From assembly GCF_040222815.1 (NCBI RefSeq), contig NZ_JAVKCH010000057.1:310001-374000 (forward strand): a stretch of 64,000 bases of DNA, written 5' to 3'. A program made the translations under genes and the position numbers. The DNA comes from Imperialibacter sp040222815. GTDB lineage: Bacteria > Bacteroidota > Bacteroidia > Cytophagales > Cyclobacteriaceae. Below the pieces are notes generated by a model, which was not told where the DNA came from, did not search any database, and was given only the letters and a program-made list of their open reading frames with translations. Below are positions 8,516-17,863 of the stretch, piece after piece (position 1 is the first letter of the stretch; each line of letters opens with the position of its first letter).

Positions 8516-9402
8516 AATGAGACTTTCTTTTTCAAAAAGGATCGGTTCCTCAATTGTGAAAGGCGGAGTAACATAGTGCGATGTTTTTCTGACAGCTCTG
8601 GCTTGAACTTCTCTAAAAAAAGCGAAGCTATTGCAGTCTCACTCTTTAGGTAGTCTTGATCCCCCGTGACTAGAAATTTTAGGTTTTGGAGTCGCCGCTT
8701 GAAAGCAGTTTTTTTTTGATGAGACGCTGAAAAGGCCGCATTACTTTCATGTTTTCTATACTTTACAAGCGGCAGGTCAATTTTGGATGCTGTGCCGAAA
8801 CTATATCCAATTAAAGCCATCCAATGGTCGTGCATTGGTGCGGAGGAGGGCATTTCGAGAAATAGCTTTCGCATTGGCGGATTTATCAACATGCTACAGC
8901 CGGTAACAAAATTTCCGTATAACAGTGTTTCGAAACAGTGAACATAGGTGTCCTGTCCAAGCTCATTCCAAAACGATTCTCTAATCACTTTACCTTTTTT
9001 GTCAATTACAGCCAAGTCTGAATACACCAAGGCTGGAGTGGTTCCATCGTCTATTTCGTTCATGCGATGTAACAACATCTCCAGCTTGTGCGGCATCCAA
9101 ATGTCATCCTGATCCGAAAATGCAATGTAGTTTTGAACTTCAGTTAGGGAAACGGCCCTTTTGAAATTTTCAATAATGCCGAGCCGCAATTCGTTGGGAA
9201 TGTAGCGCAGGTAGCCTGACGATTCGTAACTCTTAAGAATTTCCGCAGAGTTGTCCTGGGATAAGTCATCACAGACTACAATTTCTGAGGGGGGTAGGCT
9301 TTGGTTGACTATCGAGTTAATCTGTTCGGCCAGAAATGCACCGCCGTTAAATGTCGCCATAGCCACAGAAACTTTTCTTTCTTTCATAACCCTTCGAGGC
9401 AT
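8476..9402 (-). CDS. Glycosyltransferase family 2
   Basis: A 308-residue GT-A enzyme: SVAMATFNGG at the N-terminus, VVCDDLSQDN near 41-50 and FSDQDDIW near 93-100 are the nucleotide and metal-binding segments (the DQDD form is common in rhamnosyl- and galactosyltransferases of O-antigen loci). Translation is coupled to the flippase gene: the flippase stop TGA and this ATG share one base at 9402. A second Met at codon 6 is an alternative start. The 3' end overlaps the first wzi-like gene by 40 bases in the opposite direction. A coding-strand run of nine A residues lies at 8709-8717. Confidence 0.87.
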   Translation of the reverse strand: MPRRVMKERKVSVAMATFNGGAFLAEQINSIVNQSLPPSEIVVCDDLSQDNSAEILKSYESSGYLRYIPNELRLGIIENFKRAVSLTEVQNYIAFSDQDDIWMPHKLEMLLHRMNEIDDGTTPALVYSDLAVIDKKGKVIRESFWNELGQDTYVHCFETLLYGNFVTGCSMLINPPMRKLFLEMPSSAPMHDHWMALIGYSFGTASKIDLPLVKYRKHESNAAFSASHQKKTAFKRRLQNLKFLVTGDQDYLKSETAIASLFLEKFKPELSEKHRTMLLRLSQLRNRSFLKKKVSFHLALRGRWRKEK

Positions 9403-10832
9403 CAGAGGTTAAGCTTTTTCATTACGGCCTGCCATAAATCCATCATGAGCACGTTCTTTAGCACGAGCATTTGCAAAGTCATGTAGACAAGTACACAGGA
9501 CCCTATTGACAATGTTAGTGTAAGTGCCGCACTTAAAGATAACAGCCGTAGCCCAAATATAATGGGGACAAACAGTGAAGCACAGAGAATCGACTTAAGG
9601 GAGGGCATCCAGTTAAATGAAAGGCGAAAGTTCCTTTGAATAAAATAAAGGTAGGAACAGGTGACAACCACTTCGGTTAGAACATTGGCAATTGAAGCGC
9701 CGACTTCCAGAAAGGCTGGGATCAAAACAAAATTAAGGGCAAGGCAAAGGCCCAAACCAAGTGCTACGGAGTAAAACACTTCTTTGTGAAAGCCAGCAGG
9801 AACCAAAATAACAAAGGCAAATAGATGCCCGAGACCAACAAGAAGAGGTAATATTGAAAGTATTTGCATGCTTGGCACTGCAGGTAAAAATCCCTCACCT
9901 GAAAACACTTCAATAAATTCGGGGGCCAGCAGCAGAAGTCCCACGCTAATTGGTATAGCCAGAAGTAAGACAAAACCAAAAGCTTTGTTGACCATTACCT
10001 TCATGTCTTCCTGCTCATTTCTTGCAAGTGCCCGTGCAACCTGGGGCACTAATATGGCACCCAATGAAATCACGATCGGAATAGTGATCCTTGTCAGCTT
10101 GACAGCAGCTGTGTATAGACCAACAGACTCGTCGCTTGTTAGGAAGCCAAGGATGACCGTGTCAAGCACAGTATACATGCTTGCGGCTACGGTAGTGCTA
10201 AAGATAAACAGAAGAGGTTTGAGATGTCTTTTTAGATTTAAACCTGAAAATGACAAAGAGACTTTTCCTCTCAGCAAGACCACATTCAGGAAGTGACTTC
10301 CCTGTATTGTGAATAGAACAATAAGTAAATAGGCCAGGTAATCGTCACCTTCCTTTATGAAAGTGAAAGTAAGTACAAGTGCTATCGATTTTATGACGAC
10401 GGATCTGACAGCAATGGTCTTGAAATCTTCGAGGCCTGAGTAGAACCATTCGATTGAAGTAAAACTCAGAACCACTATTAGACCTGCAAATAGAAACAGT
10501 TGAAACTGGTTGCCAAAAAAAGGAACCGAAAAAATTAGGGCAAAATAGGCTAATGAAAGCAACAAACTGGTAATTATGTATATGCTTGTCAACTCAGAAA
10601 AGACCTTTGAAAGTTTAAAAAAATCGCCTTTTGCCGCTGCAATTACCTGAATACCATATACGGGGATGCCCAGCGCTGCTATAAGAGTAAAGTACTGAGA
10701 GAAGGAAGTGACAAACTGCACCTTTCCAATGCCAGAGGGCCCCAATATCCTTGACACGTACGGAAAGGTTATGATAGGAAAAAGGATATTCGAAAATGAA
10801 AAAATAAGATTATAAAAATAGTTTCTTTTCAT
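9402..10832 (-). CDS. wzx: Wzx-type oligosaccharide flippase (first copy)
   Basis: A polytopic membrane protein of about 476 residues with some 12-14 hydrophobic helices, starting NYFYNLIFSFSNILFPIITFPYVSRILGP, here shortened to its recognisable element FPYVSRILGPSGIG. This N-terminal signature is typical of the polysaccharide-type MOP flippases, which move undecaprenyl-diphosphate-linked repeat units across the inner membrane. I prefer the ATG at 10832; a longer frame from 10880 adds 16 residues of low plausibility. It is followed by a translationally coupled GT2. A second flippase is at 46026, so the two probably serve different glycans. Confidence 0.87.
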   Translation of the reverse strand: MKRNYFYNLIFSFSNILFPIITFPYVSRILGPSGIGKVQFVTSFSQYFTLIAALGIPVYGIQVIAAAKGDFFKLSKVFSELTSIYIITSLLLSLAYFALIFSVPFFGNQFQLFLFAGLIVVLSFTSIEWFYSGLEDFKTIAVRSVVIKSIALVLTFTFIKEGDDYLAYLLIVLFTIQGSHFLNVVLLRGKVSLSFSGLNLKRHLKPLLFIFSTTVAASMYTVLDTVILGFLTSDESVGLYTAAVKLTRITIPIVISLGAILVPQVARALARNEQEDMKVMVNKAFGFVLLLAIPISVGLLLLAPEFIEVFSGEGFLPAVPSMQILSILPLLVGLGHLFAFVILVPAGFHKEVFYSVALGLGLCLALNFVLIPAFLEVGASIANVLTEVVVTCSYLYFIQRNFRLSFNWMPSLKSILCASLFVPIIFGLRLLSLSAALTLTLSIGSCVLVYMTLQMLVLKNVLMMDLWQAVMKKLNL

Positions 10833-11017
10833 AGCTAGAGGAGGCGACTCCCAACCCGACATTAGATGAAAATCTTTCAAGGAAACTGAATAGGTCTGTT
10901 CTCTCAGACTACCATTGGATCATCTATTTTCAATTTAAGTCACATAAATACAAAAAGCTTTAGATATTTACCCTCACAAATTATTTCCTTGCGGGATAAA
11001 CTTTATAAAGCAACTTA

Positions 11018-11833
11018 ATGAGGTCAGTTATTGACGTCGAAAAAGCTATAGAAGAGGTGCATTCTCAACTTGCTGAAGAAAAAGAAAGCGACCTGGAATA
11101 TTTCAATTACCACAAACGCAGGTATCGGAGAATGGCGTCTTCGGTAGTAAAGGTAATGCCGCCAGGCAGCAAAATTTTGGAAATAGGCAGCCACTATTTA
11201 CATTCTTCCATGATTCTTACCAAACTGGGCTACCAGATAGACGCCATGGATGTAAGTCCTTTTTGGGATCTTGAATTTGTCAGGAAGAGAGAAAAAGGCT
11301 TTGGGATAGTAGGGATAGTTGAAAACGATCTCGAACAGTTGACGTCCATGGAAGGCGTTGATTCCAGGTACGACTTGATTCTTTTTACCGAGATTATGGA
11401 GCACATAACATTCAACCCCATTTCATTTTGGAAGAGTGTTCATAAGATAATAAGGCCTGGAGGGATCATTTATATATCGACACCTAATTCTTTGACTTTG
11501 ATGAGCATCGTCAGAAGCATAAAAAACTTATTGACTATGACGGGGATTGGTGTTGGCGTTGGGGAGATATTTGAGAGGGTTACGTATGGCCACCATTGGA
11601 AAGAGTATTCTGCAAAAGAGATAAGAAAATACTTCCACCTTTTGTCGGATGACTTTCACGTGAATATTAAGAGGTATCACTATAAGCAGTATTCATGGGA
11701 AACCCCTGTTGAAGGCATTTATAAGATCCTCTCATCAATTGGAAATACAAGTTATATTTTCTCTGAAGAGCTTGAAGTGTTAGTTACAGTGGCTAAGGAG
11801 GGTTCCTGGAAGCTGGAACCACCAAAATACTGA
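11018..11833 (+). CDS. SAM-dependent methyltransferase
   Basis: 271 residues, class I methyltransferase: motif I ILEIGSHYLHSS at about 53-64 (GSH instead of the usual GxG), acidic end of strand 2 MDVS near 76, and LFTEIMEHI near 122-130, where the EHI is the common post-II motif. It is divergent from the flippase gene and stands alone before the second wzi-like gene with about 250 bases between. Probable substrate is a sugar hydroxyl of the surface glycan, or a lipid-linked intermediate; a role in quinone or small-molecule methylation is not excluded. Confidence 0.75.
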   Translation: MRSVIDVEKAIEEVHSQLAEEKESDLEYFNYHKRRYRRMASSVVKVMPPGSKILEIGSHYLHSSMILTKLGYQIDAMDVSPFWDLEFVRKREKGFGIVGIVENDLEQLTSMEGVDSRYDLILFTEIMEHITFNPISFWKSVHKIIRPGGIIYISTPNSLTLMSIVRSIKNLLTMTGIGVGVGEIFERVTYGHHWKEYSAKEIRKYFHLLSDDFHVNIKRYHYKQYSWETPVEGIYKILSSIGNTSYIFSEELEVLVTVAKEGSWKLEPPKY

Positions 11834-12082
11834 AAGTTCTGTTATAGTTTGATGAAACCCATCTGCCATTGTTGCTTTCAAATTTGCCCGCCGGAAAGGT
11901 AGATGACAATATCGTCTAAGCTTTTCTGTGGGATTTATATCTTGGCAACGCTAATTTGAAACAAGGTCGGTGCACATGAGTATCTTGAGGTGTTTTGCTT
12001 CAATACTACTTAGCAGGAAAGACAGGCAAAGTTTGAGGTTTTGGTGGCATTGCTTTTCAACACGCTAACGAGAAATAGGCTA

Positions 12083-13732
12083 ATGAAAAAGGGAATAAAA
12101 GTTTTTGGCTTCATAGTAACGTTGGCTATTTCCTTTGTAGTCAATGCTCAAGATATGCCTACTGGCTTTAAATCCTTTGAGGAGCGAATACGGCGTCTAC
12201 AGCTATTGGGAGATACTTTGATTAGGCCATCCTTTAATATTCGGCCATTTAGCAGTAAGGTTTATTTAGCAGATTCAGCGACAAAGCTCTATGCATTTAG
12301 TGGTATTGTTTTCAGTGGGAAGAAGTCTAAGGCTCGCATAGAGTTACTCCCTTTTGAATTAACTACTCAATTGAACACTACTAATCCATATGGGTGGAAC
12401 GATGGTTTGATGATCCCTTCCAGGGGCTTCCAGTCTTACATCTCAGGAGGATTTTATCTTAAAGCGGGGCCCTTTCAAGTGCAGCTACGTCCTGAAGCAG
12501 TTTGGTCGGCAAACCAAGCGTATCAAGGTTTTACCAACCCCTATGTGCTGCCTTTTTACTATCGGTACACCTATAATTATATAGATTCGCCTGAGAGATT
12601 TGGTGACGACGCTTACTATAGGCTTCACCCTGGACAAAGCTTTGCTGGTCTCAACCTGGGGCCAGTTTTTATTGGAGCTTCTTCTCAGAACATCTGGTGG
12701 GGCCCGGGAAAAAGAAACGCTTTGATTTTTAGCAACAATGCTCCTGGCTTTTATCACTTGGGGTTAAAAACCACCAAACCAATCGAGACATTGATAGGAA
12801 CCTTTGAATTTCAGACACTGGTGGGAAAGCTCGAAGGTTCTGGCTACCTGCCAACGCAGATTATCAATCCACTTTATTTGAATCCCATAGACGATTGGAG
12901 ATATTTGTCTGGATTCACCGTTAATTATTCTCCATCGTGGTTCTCAGGCTTTCATTTTGGAGCCTCCAGAGTTTTTCAACAATATTTTGGCGACACCAAA
13001 AAGAACAAAGACTATTTTCCGGGCGTACTAAATATTTTTAAAGCCAACGATCCAGTTTCTGATGATTTGTTTAACAGGGATCAAATGATTTCAGTGTATT
13101 TTAGATGGGTTTGGAAAAAGGTGCAAGCTGAGTTGTATGCAGAATACGGACGCAATGACGCATCCTGGAACCTGAGAGATTTCATTATGACTCCTGAGCA
13201 CTCAAGGGCATACATACTTGGTTTTTCTAAGCTTTTTGCATTGTCTGGGAAGGATCGTTACCTTCAACTGAATGCAGAGCTTACACAGCTGCAGCAGTCC
13301 AGCAATTATATCAATAGAGATGCCAAGAGTTGGTACCTCCATTCGCAAGTCACCAACGGCTTTACGCATCTTGGGCAAGTGATTGGAGCTGGAATTGGCC
13401 CTGGGAGTAACCTACAGTCGTTAGAGGCAAGTTGGGTAAGTGGATTAAATAAGATTGGAATGCGAATGGAAAGGCTTACTCATAATAACGATTTTTATAA
13501 TGTGGCTTTTAGTTACAACCCTCTTCATTCTCCATGGGTGGACACCTCGGCAGCCCTGCTCTTTGACAGAAACTTCAACAGGTTCTTCATAAGCGCCAAC
13601 CTCTCCTTTGTCAATTCGAACAATTATCAATGGGGCTTTAGGCCTGGCGAAGAGAATGCAGTACTTCCGAGGGGCGAGAGAAAGTTAAATACCTTTGGAA
13701 ATGTCAAAGCTGTTTACCGCTTTGGCAGGTAG
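12083..13732 (+). CDS. Wzi-like capsule assembly outer-membrane protein (second copy)
   Basis: 549 residues, paralogous to the product at 6806: the motifs NIWWGPGKRNA, AELYAEYGRND and GAGIGPGSN occur in the same order. The ATG at 12083 gives a clean signal peptide (MKKGIKVFGF then hydrophobic to VNAQ); an upstream TTG frame from 12041 adds 14 unlikely residues. Predicted outer-membrane beta-barrel for surface retention of polysaccharide. It lies just upstream of the OPX/Wzz pair, pointing to a common export route, while the first copy lies next to the flippase block. Confidence 0.85.
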   Translation: MKKGIKVFGFIVTLAISFVVNAQDMPTGFKSFEERIRRLQLLGDTLIRPSFNIRPFSSKVYLADSATKLYAFSGIVFSGKKSKARIELLPFELTTQLNTTNPYGWNDGLMIPSRGFQSYISGGFYLKAGPFQVQLRPEAVWSANQAYQGFTNPYVLPFYYRYTYNYIDSPERFGDDAYYRLHPGQSFAGLNLGPVFIGASSQNIWWGPGKRNALIFSNNAPGFYHLGLKTTKPIETLIGTFEFQTLVGKLEGSGYLPTQIINPLYLNPIDDWRYLSGFTVNYSPSWFSGFHFGASRVFQQYFGDTKKNKDYFPGVLNIFKANDPVSDDLFNRDQMISVYFRWVWKKVQAELYAEYGRNDASWNLRDFIMTPEHSRAYILGFSKLFALSGKDRYLQLNAELTQLQQSSNYINRDAKSWYLHSQVTNGFTHLGQVIGAGIGPGSNLQSLEASWVSGLNKIGMRMERLTHNNDFYNVAFSYNPLHSPWVDTSAALLFDRNFNRFFISANLSFVNSNNYQWGFRPGEENAVLPRGERKLNTFGNVKAVYRFGR

Positions 13733-14051
13733 ATTTACAATAAGTTGCGATGTGCGTTGATTGCAACGACTTTAGTGCAGCCCTATTGCAATTGAAGAAA
13801 AGAGTGAACTTGAGAAGAACTTAGACAACCCGTTCTGGCCCAATGGACTAAGCTTGTGTCAGCAGATTAGGCCCTACTTTGACCAGCAAATAAGGTAAAA
13901 GCGATAATGCCTCAGAAATATGGGAATTCTGCGCACTCTTGCTATAATTATTTATATTTGCGACCGTTTACAACCAGGCATTGGTAATAAACCCTGCTAG
14001 GCAGAAATATAAAAGACAGTGTTTCTCTTAAACGAAAACTCAAAACATTTA
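13733..14051 (+). other. Intergenic region before the OPX gene
   Basis: A stretch of about 320 bases without a supported gene. It holds one good match to the Bacteroidota -7 element (see 13953-13960). In one plus frame, a stretch from about 13781 ending in TAA near 13898 reads like protein (…NLDNPFWPNGLSLCQQ…) but has no start codon, so at most it is a decayed gene remnant. Nothing else seen. Confidence 0.5.
13953..13960 (+). promoter_or_regulatory. Possible Bacteroidota -7 promoter element for the OPX/Wzz operon
   Basis: TATATTTG fits TAnnTTTG, the -7 consensus of the Bacteroidota housekeeping sigma factor. No TTG is seen at the preferred 17-23 base distance upstream (nearest at 13939, spacing 11), so only half of the promoter is supported. 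Transcription would start near 13966, leaving a leader of about 85 bases before the ATG at 14052. Confidence 0.35.
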
Positions 14052-16706
14052 ATGAAATTAGTAAAATTAGGTATATCGTTTTCTCGGTTGCAAGGGTTGT
14101 TTAAATTAGCTTCAATAATCTTTCTTCTGATCGTCATTCTGGCTCCAAACGATCTGAAGTCGCAGTCCTTTGGGGATTTGAGCTCGATCAAAGTCGATTT
14201 GTTGACGGACCAACAAATTGAAGATCTTTTGATTAAGGCGGAGACTTTGGGTGTCTCACAAGATCGGTTGATTGCTTTGGCGCGCCAAAGAGGGATGCTT
14301 CCCGCCGAGCATGCGAAATTTGAAAAAAGAGTAATACAAGTTAGCAATGTGAGACTCAGGAGAGAGAAAAGACAAGAATCTTCAGCCGAAGCATTGCGAA
14401 AGACTCAAAGGTTTGGTAGCGACAACTTGTTTGAGTCAATAACGGGTCGTGATAGCTTGGGCTACGAATTAACTAGCCTTGAGAAGAAAATCTTTGGATA
14501 TTCCATTTTTCACAATAAGCCTCTCGATTTTTCTCCCAATTTGAATATGCCTACGCCCAAGAACTATATTTTGGGCCCGGGCGACGAGGTTATAATCAAT
14601 ATTTACGGTGCGACAACCGACAGCTTCAAAGAAATCATAACTCCGGATGGAAAAATCAACATGAAATTTATCGGGTTGATAAATATCGGTGGACTGTCTG
14701 TTGAAGCCGCTATCTCATCGTTGACTAGCAAGTTAGGCAACTATTATTCGGGCCTCAGAGGAAACAATCCAAACACATTTCTGTCACTAACGCTCGGAAA
14801 TGTAAGGACAATTAAAGTGAATATTGTCGGAGAGGTAAAAAGCCCTGGTACTTATTCATTGCCATCAGTGTCTACAGTCTTCAACGCCCTTTATGTGGCT
14901 GGCGGTCCTACTACCAATGGTACATTTCGGCATATTCAGGTGTACCGATCTGGCAAACTTGTTTCTGAAGTAGATACGTATCCATTTTTAACCAAAGGCG
15001 ACGACAGCACTAACGTAAGGTTGGAAGATGATGACGTTATTCTAATTAGGCCTATTTCAAATAGAGTAGAAGTTATTGGGGCTACCAGAATACAAGGGCT
15101 TTTTGAAATGAGGCCTCATGAGACATTTGAAGATTTGATTTACTTCTCAGGTGGTTTCAATGAACTAGCCTATACTGAAATGATCACTGTTACCAGAGTA
15201 GGCGACGAAATGAAAACAGTTGAAACCCTCGACAAGGCACTACAGCAGCGGTTTTTCCCCAGAGATGGGGATATTTTTACTATTGGGGAAATTCAGGATA
15301 GGTTCTCGAACCGTGTTCAGGTACAAGGCCCAGTAGTTCGTCCGGGACAATATGAATTAACTGATGGGCTAACGATCGCTGAGCTGCTAAAAAAAGCCGG
15401 CGGACTTCAAGGCGATGCATTTTTGAGCAGAGCTACTTTATACAGGACTTCGGAGAACTTTACTCTCAGAGCTGCGTCAATAGATTTAGGCGCTGTACTT
15501 GAGGGGAAAACTGAGGATTTGGCTTTGCAAAACGAGGATTTGCTTAGTATTGTGAGCATTTTTGACCTTCGGGAGGAATACTCCGTGGAAGTTAGCGGCG
15601 AGGTTAATAAAGCGGGAAACTACCCATATGCCGAAAACATGACAATCGGTGATTTGCTACTCAGGGCAGGGGGTTTGAAAGAATCAGCTGCTAACTCAAT
15701 TATAGAGATTGCAAGAAGAGTAAGCAACGACAATTCAGGAAAAATAGCTTCTATCATTACTTTTCCGATCAACAATAATTTGTCAATAGCCAATGAAGAA
15801 AGAGAGATTACTTTAAGTCCATTTGATCATGTTTTTGTTCGAAAAAGCCCTGGTTATCAGGAACAAAAGTTGGTAACCATTGAAGGGGAGGTTAATTATC
15901 CGGGAGAATATGCTCTCGATATTGTCACAATGAGAATATCAGACCTTGTAAAGCGAGCTGGCGGTTTAAATCAATTTGCTTATGCCAAGGGTGCAACGCT
16001 TCTGAGGAGGACAGAATATTATGAGCCTAAGCCAGAAGAAGAAATAAGGTTGGAGAAATTGACGGATTTGCAGGCAAATACCCTTAGAAAGGATGCTGAA
16101 AACATTGAATCTGAAAGGAAGATGCTTGAAAGATTGGATGCAAGGGTTACCCAGGGGAATGAGGCTGTTTTGATGAGTGAATTGAATCAGTCTGATGAGG
16201 AGCTTCTTGAGGAAGCCAGGACGGAAAGACTTATTCGTACAGGTACGGTCAAGGAAAAAGAAATGAAGGAGGCAGAATTGGTGGGTATAAATCTTGATGA
16301 GATTATTAAGAACCCAGGATCTCCTCATGATTTGATACTGAAAGATGGTGATTTACTAACCATTCCAAAAGAGCTACAGACTGTGAGGCTAAGAGGCGAA
16401 GTACTCTACCCAACAACGACTCGGTATGAAACTGGTAAAGGTTTAAAAGGATATATTGGAAATGCGGGGGGCTTCTCTGAAAATGCAAGTAGGAAGAGAT
16501 CTTATGTTGTTTATGCTAACGGGGAAGTAAAGCGAACAAAACGATTTTTGGGGTTTAGATTTTACCCTCAAATTGACCCTGGAGCTGAAATTATAGTTCC
16601 ACTTGCGCCAGCACGTAGACCTATTTCGATCCAGGAAATTGTCGGGCTTTCTACTAGCTTCCTGACGCTTTATTTACTGGTAAATTCTCAGGTGCTTAGG
16701 AATTAA
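14052..16706 (+). CDS. Large polysaccharide export outer-membrane protein with many SLBB domains (OPX/Wza family)
   Basis: About 884 residues from the ATG at 14052, which gives a hydrophobic signal segment ending near LKSQ; a GTG at 14019 would add 11 residues. After a helical N-terminal part comes a polysaccharide export domain (YILGPGDEVIINIYG near 180), then six SLBB-type repeats recognisable by recurring V.G.V..PG.Y.......I..L...AGG patterns up to about residue 830. A long charged insertion (about 665-760, rich in Glu/Arg, probably coiled coil) separates the fifth and sixth repeats. A C-terminal hydrophobic segment (SLTS-like FLTLYLLV) ends the protein. It forms the periplasm-spanning outer-membrane exit for polysaccharide. 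The stop TAA overlaps the Wzz start (TAATG). Confidence 0.9.
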   Translation: MKLVKLGISFSRLQGLFKLASIIFLLIVILAPNDLKSQSFGDLSSIKVDLLTDQQIEDLLIKAETLGVSQDRLIALARQRGMLPAEHAKFEKRVIQVSNVRLRREKRQESSAEALRKTQRFGSDNLFESITGRDSLGYELTSLEKKIFGYSIFHNKPLDFSPNLNMPTPKNYILGPGDEVIINIYGATTDSFKEIITPDGKINMKFIGLINIGGLSVEAAISSLTSKLGNYYSGLRGNNPNTFLSLTLGNVRTIKVNIVGEVKSPGTYSLPSVSTVFNALYVAGGPTTNGTFRHIQVYRSGKLVSEVDTYPFLTKGDDSTNVRLEDDDVILIRPISNRVEVIGATRIQGLFEMRPHETFEDLIYFSGGFNELAYTEMITVTRVGDEMKTVETLDKALQQRFFPRDGDIFTIGEIQDRFSNRVQVQGPVVRPGQYELTDGLTIAELLKKAGGLQGDAFLSRATLYRTSENFTLRAASIDLGAVLEGKTEDLALQNEDLLSIVSIFDLREEYSVEVSGEVNKAGNYPYAENMTIGDLLLRAGGLKESAANSIIEIARRVSNDNSGKIASIITFPINNNLSIANEEREITLSPFDHVFVRKSPGYQEQKLVTIEGEVNYPGEYALDIVTMRISDLVKRAGGLNQFAYAKGATLLRRTEYYEPKPEEEIRLEKLTDLQANTLRKDAENIESERKMLERLDARVTQGNEAVLMSELNQSDEELLEEARTERLIRTGTVKEKEMKEAELVGINLDEIIKNPGSPHDLILKDGDLLTIPKELQTVRLRGEVLYPTTTRYETGKGLKGYIGNAGGFSENASRKRSYVVYANGEVKRTKRFLGFRFYPQIDPGAEIIVPLAPARRPISIQEIVGLSTSFLTLYLLVNSQVLRN

Positions 16707-17863
16707 TGAGCTTTTTTATGAGAAATAAAAAAATTACTGTTAAAGAGACGTTTTCTGGTGACGAAATTGCTCTGCTTGATATTTTCTGGCTGTTTTATAA
16801 CAGAAAAATTTATCTGGCTGCTTCAATTGTTCTTTTTCTTATAATTGGTGTGATTGTCGCAAGCACTACGCCAGTAGAATACGAGGCCACGGTTGAAATT
16901 TTATCGGAGGGTGGAGACGACGGAAGTGTTGGTGGGCTTAGTGACCTTATCGGTTTGGCGGGGGTTCGGACAAATCGAAGGTCAAGTGATGGAGGTTCTG
17001 GAAGTTTGGGATCGGACATGTACCCACAAATTCTTAAAAGCACTCCGTTTCTACTGGAATTGATGGATGAAGAATTCCAATTCAAAAAAAAGAAAAAAAG
17101 CGTATCTCTTTACGAATTTTTCCTTCAGCCTGCGCCAAAGCACTTCTTCGCTGAGGCAGCAGACTATTTGAAGGACTTGCCATTAAACATCAAGATTCTT
17201 TTCGGATTTGCGAAAAGTAAAGGCCAAGTAATTCCAAAACATGTCAGAAAGAAAATGGAAGATTATCCTTCGGTTCTCATTTTGTCTGGTGATGAAAAGA
17301 AAGTTATGACTCAGCTAAAAAAAAGGATAGGTATTGCTAGCGAGGGAAGAATTATTGGACTTACCGTAACAATGCCTGACAAAAATGTAGCCGCACAATT
17401 GAACACCGTAGTGATTGAAAAACTCATAACTTATCTCTCCAAATACAAAACAGAAAAGCTTCGATTGGATTTGGAGTTTATTAGAGAAAGGAAAATAGAG
17501 GCTGAAATTAAATATTTGAAGGCACAAAAGGAGTTGGCCATATTTCGTGATTCCAATCAGGGCAGGATGACCAAGCTGGCTGAATCAAAAGAGCAATACC
17601 TTAATTTTGAGTATACCCTAGCCTTTAATATTTACAACACGTTATCCAATCAGCTTGAGCAGGCTGAAATACAGGTAAAAAAAGAAACACCTCTTTTTTC
17701 TGAGTTTGAACCTGTCTCAATTCCAAGCAATCCTTCCGAGCCAATCGTAAGTAAAATAATCATTCTGTATACAGCGATGGGTGCGGCTGTTGGTTTTTTT
17801 ATTCAGGTATTGATGCTGCTTGTCGCCTACTTCAAGGAACTGAGAATTACTCCTATAGACTAA
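16706..17863 (+). CDS. Wzz-type polysaccharide co-polymerase / chain-length determinant
   Basis: 385 residues with two transmembrane helices (about 35-55 and 350-375) bracketing a periplasmic domain with coiled-coil character (about 250-310). TM1 follows a short cytoplasmic tail and precedes the VEYEATVEIL segment typical of the Wzz domain. There is no cytoplasmic tyrosine-kinase domain, unlike the Wzc-like protein at 43710. It overlaps the OPX stop codon by one base, so the pair is almost certainly made together and interacts. It would set chain length or gate export for the first polysaccharide system. The periplasmic part is smaller than in many family members. Confidence 0.85.
   Translation: MSFFMRNKKITVKETFSGDEIALLDIFWLFYNRKIYLAASIVLFLIIGVIVASTTPVEYEATVEILSEGGDDGSVGGLSDLIGLAGVRTNRRSSDGGSGSLGSDMYPQILKSTPFLLELMDEEFQFKKKKKSVSLYEFFLQPAPKHFFAEAADYLKDLPLNIKILFGFAKSKGQVIPKHVRKKMEDYPSVLILSGDEKKVMTQLKKRIGIASEGRIIGLTVTMPDKNVAAQLNTVVIEKLITYLSKYKTEKLRLDLEFIRERKIEAEIKYLKAQKELAIFRDSNQGRMTKLAESKEQYLNFEYTLAFNIYNTLSNQLEQAEIQVKKETPLFSEFEPVSIPSNPSEPIVSKIIILYTAMGAAVGFFIQVLMLLVAYFKELRITPID

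Noticed and set aside
13781..13898. Protein-like stretch without start codon before the long OPX gene
   Set aside because: Short (fewer than 40 codons), no start, no family; could be a remnant but cannot be supported.
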